Both the position numbers and the translations under genes were made by a program. The notes beneath the pieces are model-generated. The model did no database searches, had not been told where the DNA came from, and saw nothing but the letters and a program-made list of their open reading frames with translations. Shown piece by piece: positions 60,401 through 64,000 of a DNA stretch of 64,000 bases (positions are counted from its first letter, which is position 1; every line of letters begins with the position of its first letter). This DNA is from Apus apus (lineage: Eukaryota; Chordata; Aves; Apodiformes; Apodidae). Where the stretch lies: positions 59,086,405 to 59,150,404 of the forward strand of contig NC_067312.1 of NCBI RefSeq assembly GCF_020740795.1, read 5' to 3'.

Positions 60401-62687
60401 TTCCATTATGGAAGAATACAGGAGCAATGTCATGAGAGACATGAATAGACCTTTGCATAACGTTATTGAAAAACCATAAGGTCTTAAGAGCAGTTAGTGT
60501 CTGTCCACATGGAGATGAGAGTCTGTCTGCAGACAAGAGCTATAGAAGACAAAAATCTGTTTTCTGAAGTGTAGAAAGGGCTAGGGGAGTGTTTGCTGAC
60601 CTAGTGAATCAACCTAAGTAAAGTTAGGACTTTGGTCATCGGGAGCGAGCTGGGAGCCTGGCTGCTGAAGGGAAGGGCACTATGAGAAGTGACCTGCTGT
60701 CCTGCAGGGTAAGCAGAAGGTTGCCCTTGAGCAGAAGGTTGCATCTTAACAGAAAAGACTCCAAAAGACATAACCAGGGCCATTAAACCGGCTGAAGCAG
60801 CCAGCCACCCATGAGTAGGGAATGAATGGGTTGGGGTGGGGGGAGGCGCTCACATCTTGGCCTGAGCTCCCCTGCTGCTACAGGGAGTGGTCACGGGTGT
60901 GCTCATGGTGTGGGCAGTGCACCGTCATCGGAGACAAAAGTGCTGCCTCTTGAAGGGAAGAGGACATTGAGGAGTGGTTTTCCTTGGGACTAAGTAGCCC
61001 TTGTAGCTGTACATTTGGAGATTCCTTGGTGCATTAGCTTTTACTGTGAACTTTGAGTTCTAGTAAAGCTGCATTTACAGCAGTACTTCCTTGATGACCG
61101 TTGCTGGCACTAAGTGTTTGGCACATTGTTCTGGCTCAAGCAATTCAAGTTGTACTTCAGTCAGGATTGCGCAAATGTAATTTATTTCATTAACTCACAA
61201 ATGCTGCTGTGGTTACACAGTTGTTCATTATCTGTCTGGTACAAGTAAAAGACTTTTAAGGTCTTTATTTTACGGTTCCTCTGCCTACTTAGAAAGAGCT
61301 GCTCTGTCTGTTGCTAATCAGCTTCCGGCATCTAGAAGCATATGGAGTGTGTATATTCTCAGGTGATCTGACCTGTCTCACATTACACATTCTTTCTCTC
61401 TTGACCATGTGTCAGGCTTGTTTTTTTGTCCTCTAGAATTGCATCTGTTTTAGGCGAATACCTAAAATTACTTGTACTCCTAAATTTCAGTTGCTTTCTC
61501 TTGGGGAAAAAAAAAAAAAAAAGCGCCCTTGTAGAAGAACAACCTTCCCAGCCTGTTCAAATGGGAGAATTTTAAAACAATTTCAGTAAACCTATCCTGG
61601 AGTCTAGCTAGCTGCTGGAATCCAAAGTTACTTGCATGCATAAAACCCTGAGAGGGTGGGGGCCGCCTGTATTTCAGGAATGTTAGAAGTGATAGGGTTT
61701 TTGATGTTAATAATGTGTGGTTTTTTGGCGGAGCTTTCTCACAATTATTTTACATATTTCAGAGATGCTGAAGATAAACATAAGCTTATAACAAGGACAG
61801 AAGCAAAAGAAGAGTATCTTCTTAAAGACTGTGACTTAGACAAGAGGGAACCAGTTCTGAGATTCATTGTGAAGAAAAACCCTCATAATTCACGGTGGGG
61901 TGACATGAAGCTTTATTTAAAACTACAGGTACAGAAACTTAGCATATTTAAGACCTTTGTACCTTTCAACAACTTTGGTAGTCAAAATATGCCACTTCTG
62001 ATTTCTGAAAGATTTTTATCAAAGCTAAGTGTTATGCATAGCTTGTGTGAATTTTCAGTGCAGTAAAACTAGAGTGCCATGGTCCAAACTGATGAAAATA
62101 CCAGGTTCGAGAGCACTTTGAAGATGTTTACGGACCACAACCTCAGTAGTTTGCGAGGGTCCAGATCATGGAGTGCATGGCCCTTCCGTGCTAATCTGAA
62201 ATGCATGGGGCAGCTGCTGCTGTGTGTGGCCCTTTGCAGCTCTACCCTCAGGGCAGCAGGAAAAGGCAAGTAGATTTTCCAGGGCTCCTGTCATTGTCTG
62301 GTACTTCTATAGGAATGCTGCTGTTATAGTTGAATATGCAGTAAATTAGAACTGAGTTTGACTTTCCCGAGTAAGCTACATCTATCTGATACTAAAAATC
62401 AATCTTGCCTCTTACTGTGAAAGGAATGCCATGTTTGTGGGTCAACACATGAGGTACAGGCAAGATTTGGTTTATTGGTGTATTTTGGGAAAAAAAATAA
62501 TCTGAGTTAGAATAGTTTATTTTTATCGTTTCAGGCAAAAAAAGAAATACATTTATGTCCATCCTGCAGGTAATTCAGCGTTCTCTTGAAGTCTGGGGTA
62601 GTGAAGAATCATTGCAAGAAGCAAAGGAACTCCGCCGTGACAGCAGAGAGAAGATGAAACAGAAGAAATTTGATAAGAAAGTTAAAG
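57283..62687 (+). CDS. XPA: XPA, DNA damage-verification scaffold of nucleotide excision repair; exons 1-5, 3' exon beyond the window
   Basis: Zinc-finger protein that binds kinked damaged DNA with RPA and recruits ERCC1-XPF and TFIIH. Coding exons: 57283-57487, 57833-57949, 60136-60241, 61763-61928, 62570-62687. All introns have GT...AG ends with phases 1, 1, 2, 0. The joined frame gives 237 codons plus one base. Visible: basic NLS-like region about 45-65 ([18 protein letters not shown]), ERCC1-binding [10 protein letters not shown] 79-88, C4 zinc finger C118-C121 and C139-C142, PCNA-binding APIM-type RFIVK 176-180, WGDMKLYLK 188-196, basic [12 protein letters not shown] near the end of exon 5. 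Exons 3-5 have the same lengths as I recall for human; numbering runs 13 ahead from the zinc finger on. The ATG has an ideal Kozak context (GCCGCCATGG). The last exon (about 49 codons, TFIIH-binding end) was not found before 64000. FOXE1 is the divergent neighbour. Confidence 0.97.
57488..57832 (+). other. XPA intron 1, 345 bp, extreme G-rich
   Basis: Very short first intron with many G runs, including an uninterrupted run of about 25 G at 57639-57663. Ends TCTCTGCTGCAG. The true length of the G run is likely to be poorly determined. Confidence 0.85.
57639..57663. repeat. G homopolymer (about 25)
   Basis: Uninterrupted G run in XPA intron 1; can form G-quadruplexes and is error-prone in sequencing. 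Confidence 0.9.
57833..57949 (+). CDS. XPA: XPA coding exon 2
   Basis: 117 nt, phase 1 at both ends. Encodes [15 protein letters not shown] (residues 74-88), the ERCC1-binding segment, followed by [20 protein letters not shown]. The long unbroken Glu run of human XPA is here diluted by Ala and Gly. Six nt longer than human exon 2. Donor CCG|GTAAAG. Confidence 0.92.
58112..58258. repeat. T-rich polypyrimidine tract in XPA intron 2
   Basis: Long T runs separated by short C-rich pieces over nearly 150 bases. Confidence 0.85.
58696..58720. repeat. A homopolymer (25)
   Basis: Uninterrupted A run in XPA intron 2; not preceded by a recognisable retrocopy or LINE body. Confidence 0.9.
60136..60241 (+). 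CDS. XPA: XPA coding exon 3 (zinc finger)
   Basis: 106 nt, same length as the human exon. Encodes the entire C-x2-C-x17-C-x2-C zinc finger: C118, C121, C139, C142, with [13 protein letters not shown] between. All four ligands are present. Acceptor CCATTAG, donor GCAG|GTATTG, phase 2 exit. Confidence 0.97.
60242..61762 (+). other. XPA intron 3, 1.52 kb
   Basis: No gene or mobile element recognised. A16 run at 61507-61522. Ends ACATATTTCAG. Confidence 0.8.
61763..61928 (+). CDS. XPA: XPA coding exon 4 (DNA/RPA-binding core)
   Basis: 166 nt, same as human. Residues 143-198: [20 protein letters not shown] start, RFIVKKNPH (176-184), [11 protein letters not shown] (188-198). Human KFIVK is here RFIVK, which still fits the APIM consensus for PCNA binding. 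Donor CTACAG|GTACAG, phase 0. Confidence 0.97.
61929..62569 (+). other. XPA intron 4, 641 bp
   Basis: Nothing recognised. Ends CATCCTGCAG. An upstream CAG at 62532-62534 is followed by an A-rich run and is a poorer acceptor. Confidence 0.75.
62570..62687 (+). CDS. XPA: XPA coding exon 5
   Basis: 118 nt, same as human. Encodes [27 protein letters not shown] and [11 protein letters not shown], the helical and basic end of the DNA-binding domain. Donor AAAG|GTAAAA, phase 1. A second copy of the donor sequence 36 bases downstream leaves the frame open. Confidence 0.95.
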
Positions 62688-62737
62688 GTAAAAGGTTAAA
62701 CTGGCATGCTGATAAGTTAAGAGGTAAAAGGTTAAAC
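62681..62737 (+). repeat. Imperfect direct duplication spanning the XPA exon 5 donor
   Basis: GTTAAAGGTAAAAGGTTAAA at 62681-62700 recurs as GTTAAGAGGTAAAAGGTTAA with start at 62716. Each copy has a usable AG|GTAAAA donor, at 62687/62688 and 62723/62724. Confidence 0.8.
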
Positions 62738-64000
62738 ATACATAGTTCAGTACCTGAAGTAGAGTTCTTTTTGTTTTTGCATCTGATTTAAGTATTTAGA
62801 ACATCTTCAGTGTGGCAAAATGGAGATTTTCAAGAGCTGTGTGGTTAGTAAGCCTGACCTCATAGCTGATTATTTTGAGCAGAGGGTTGGACTGGAGCTA
62901 GGATGTTCCTTCCAACCTGAATTACCCTGTTGTCCTATGGACATGATGTAAGTGACAGAAATCGCTCAAGACAGGACATTATGGTGTTCTAAAAATTTTC
63001 TTGTATGACCCAGAATGTGCCACAGATTGTTCAATGACTTGTGGAGAATGTGGACTTTTGTGGCAGTGGATTACGATTTTTGTATATACCTTCAGGTGGA
63101 GTAACTGAAATGAAGGTAAAAAATGCCTTTTCCCACTGCTCAGGGTATTCTCAGCTGCTGTTTTCACTGCCCACTATAATTGTTTTTTCGTGATAAATTA
63201 GTATTTTGAGATTATTCAATATGAGAACTTTTGAAAAATACTTCCAGCTCAGACATGCTAGTTATTTTAAAAGACTGAGTTATTTTTAAAAAGACTGCAT
63301 GTTTCTTTGCAAGAGCTATGGCTTACCAGCAGCCTGTTGCTGCCCATAGCACCCATGCTCCACTGTGGGTCTGCATTCCCAGAGGCAGAAAGCTCACACT
63401 GGCTGTGCTGGCATTGTCTGGAGGAGGCAGATGCAAGACTGAGCAAGTAACCCCTGCCTTGACCACGGGTGTTGAGCACACAGAAGGCCTGGCAGCAGGC
63501 TGCAGCCAAGGTGCCAGAGTTCAGTGCAAGTACAGGCCTTAACGTGACAGAGTTTGCAGCCTGAAAGGCTTGGCTCAAAACTACACTCTTGCTCTTCGGA
63601 ATGCTTGCCACCCACTTGCAGCATCCGGATAATATCTTGGGCTCAGCTGCCAGCCTGTGCTCTCCTGCAAACCCACTGACTTCACTGTGGCTGCTGCAGA
63701 GGCAACTCACGTTACTGGGCATCAGGCACAGAGAATGCCAAGTCATTTGGGAGCCTTACTGTGACCTGAATGAAAAGTACTCCTGCTTGGTGGCATAAAA
63801 CAATGAGGCATTTTATAAAAACTTCCTCTGCATTCCACTTACCCCTTTTGGAAACCCTTGAATGGCTTCATGTAAGAAACCACAGTGGGCAACATGAACT
63901 TAATCCAGATTGAGAATCTTCTATGAAACTTCATGTCAGTGTAGTTCTTACCTTTAAAATATGCAAAAAAGGTGAAGATAGCAAGGCAAGTCAGAGCTTG
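62688..64000 (+). other. Start of XPA intron 5 (3' end not in window)
   Basis: No match to the expected last XPA exon (a CTMC-GHELTYEKM-like C-terminus) in any frame. Contains a small CR1 remnant. A minus-strand frame of 159 codons at 63267-63746 has no recognisable domain. Confidence 0.75.
62850..62945 (+). mobile_element. CR1 LINE 3'-terminal fragment, plus orientation
   Basis: 'gagcagagggttggactgga', 'gatgttccttccaacctgaa' and 'ttaccctgttgtcctatgg' match the CR1 3' terminus. About 95 bases inside XPA intron 5. Confidence 0.7.

Noticed and set aside
62688-64000. Last XPA exon inside the window
   Set aside because: No frame shows the expected CxxC-containing, HELTYEKM-like C-terminus after an acceptor site; it must lie beyond 64000.

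Overview
The window is nuclear DNA from a bird. Three things point there: the gene pair FOXE1/XPA, many truncated CR1 LINE 3' ends of avian type (several ending in the ATTCTATGATTCTATGA-like tail), and a pair of LTRs with TGTCCTGGTTT...CA ends like avian endogenous-retrovirus LTRs. Intron-bearing XPA, CpG islands and long AT-rich intergenic DNA rule out a prokaryote. The species cannot be fixed from the sequence; a neoavian bird is my guess.

Layout. (1) 1-1320: a CpG island holding single-exon FOXE1 on the minus strand (83-949), with a TATA-like box at 1018-1024. (2) 1383-56000: about 55 kb with no protein-coding gene that I can support. It holds about ten CR1 fragments, simple repeats, a 180-bp purine tract, two isolated CpG-rich patches (12.4 kb and 45.5 kb) and a long inverted repeat made of two oppositely oriented LTRs (52744-53502 and 54558-55387). 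(3) 56140-58120: a second CpG island and the TATA-less promoter of XPA. (4) 57283-62687: XPA exons 1-5 on the plus strand. The last exon, encoding the C-terminal TFIIH-binding region, lies beyond base 64000.

How it fits together. FOXE1 (forkhead transcription factor of thyroid and foregut development) and XPA (scaffold protein of nucleotide excision repair) lie head to head, as they do in human 9q22.33. There the interval carries the thyroid-cancer-associated PTCSC2 locus and distal FOXE1 regulation. The desert between them here is therefore most likely regulatory landscape for FOXE1. XPA's exon lengths 3-5 (106, 166 and 118 nt) and intron phases equal those I recall for the human gene.

I did not find a clearly new biological system. 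The observations most worth following are the in-frame duplicated splice donor of XPA exon 5, the inverted LTR pair whose flanks share a 5-bp word, the two orphan CpG patches, the C-to-G strand switch at the XPA promoter, and the short FOXE1 that lacks the polyalanine tract.
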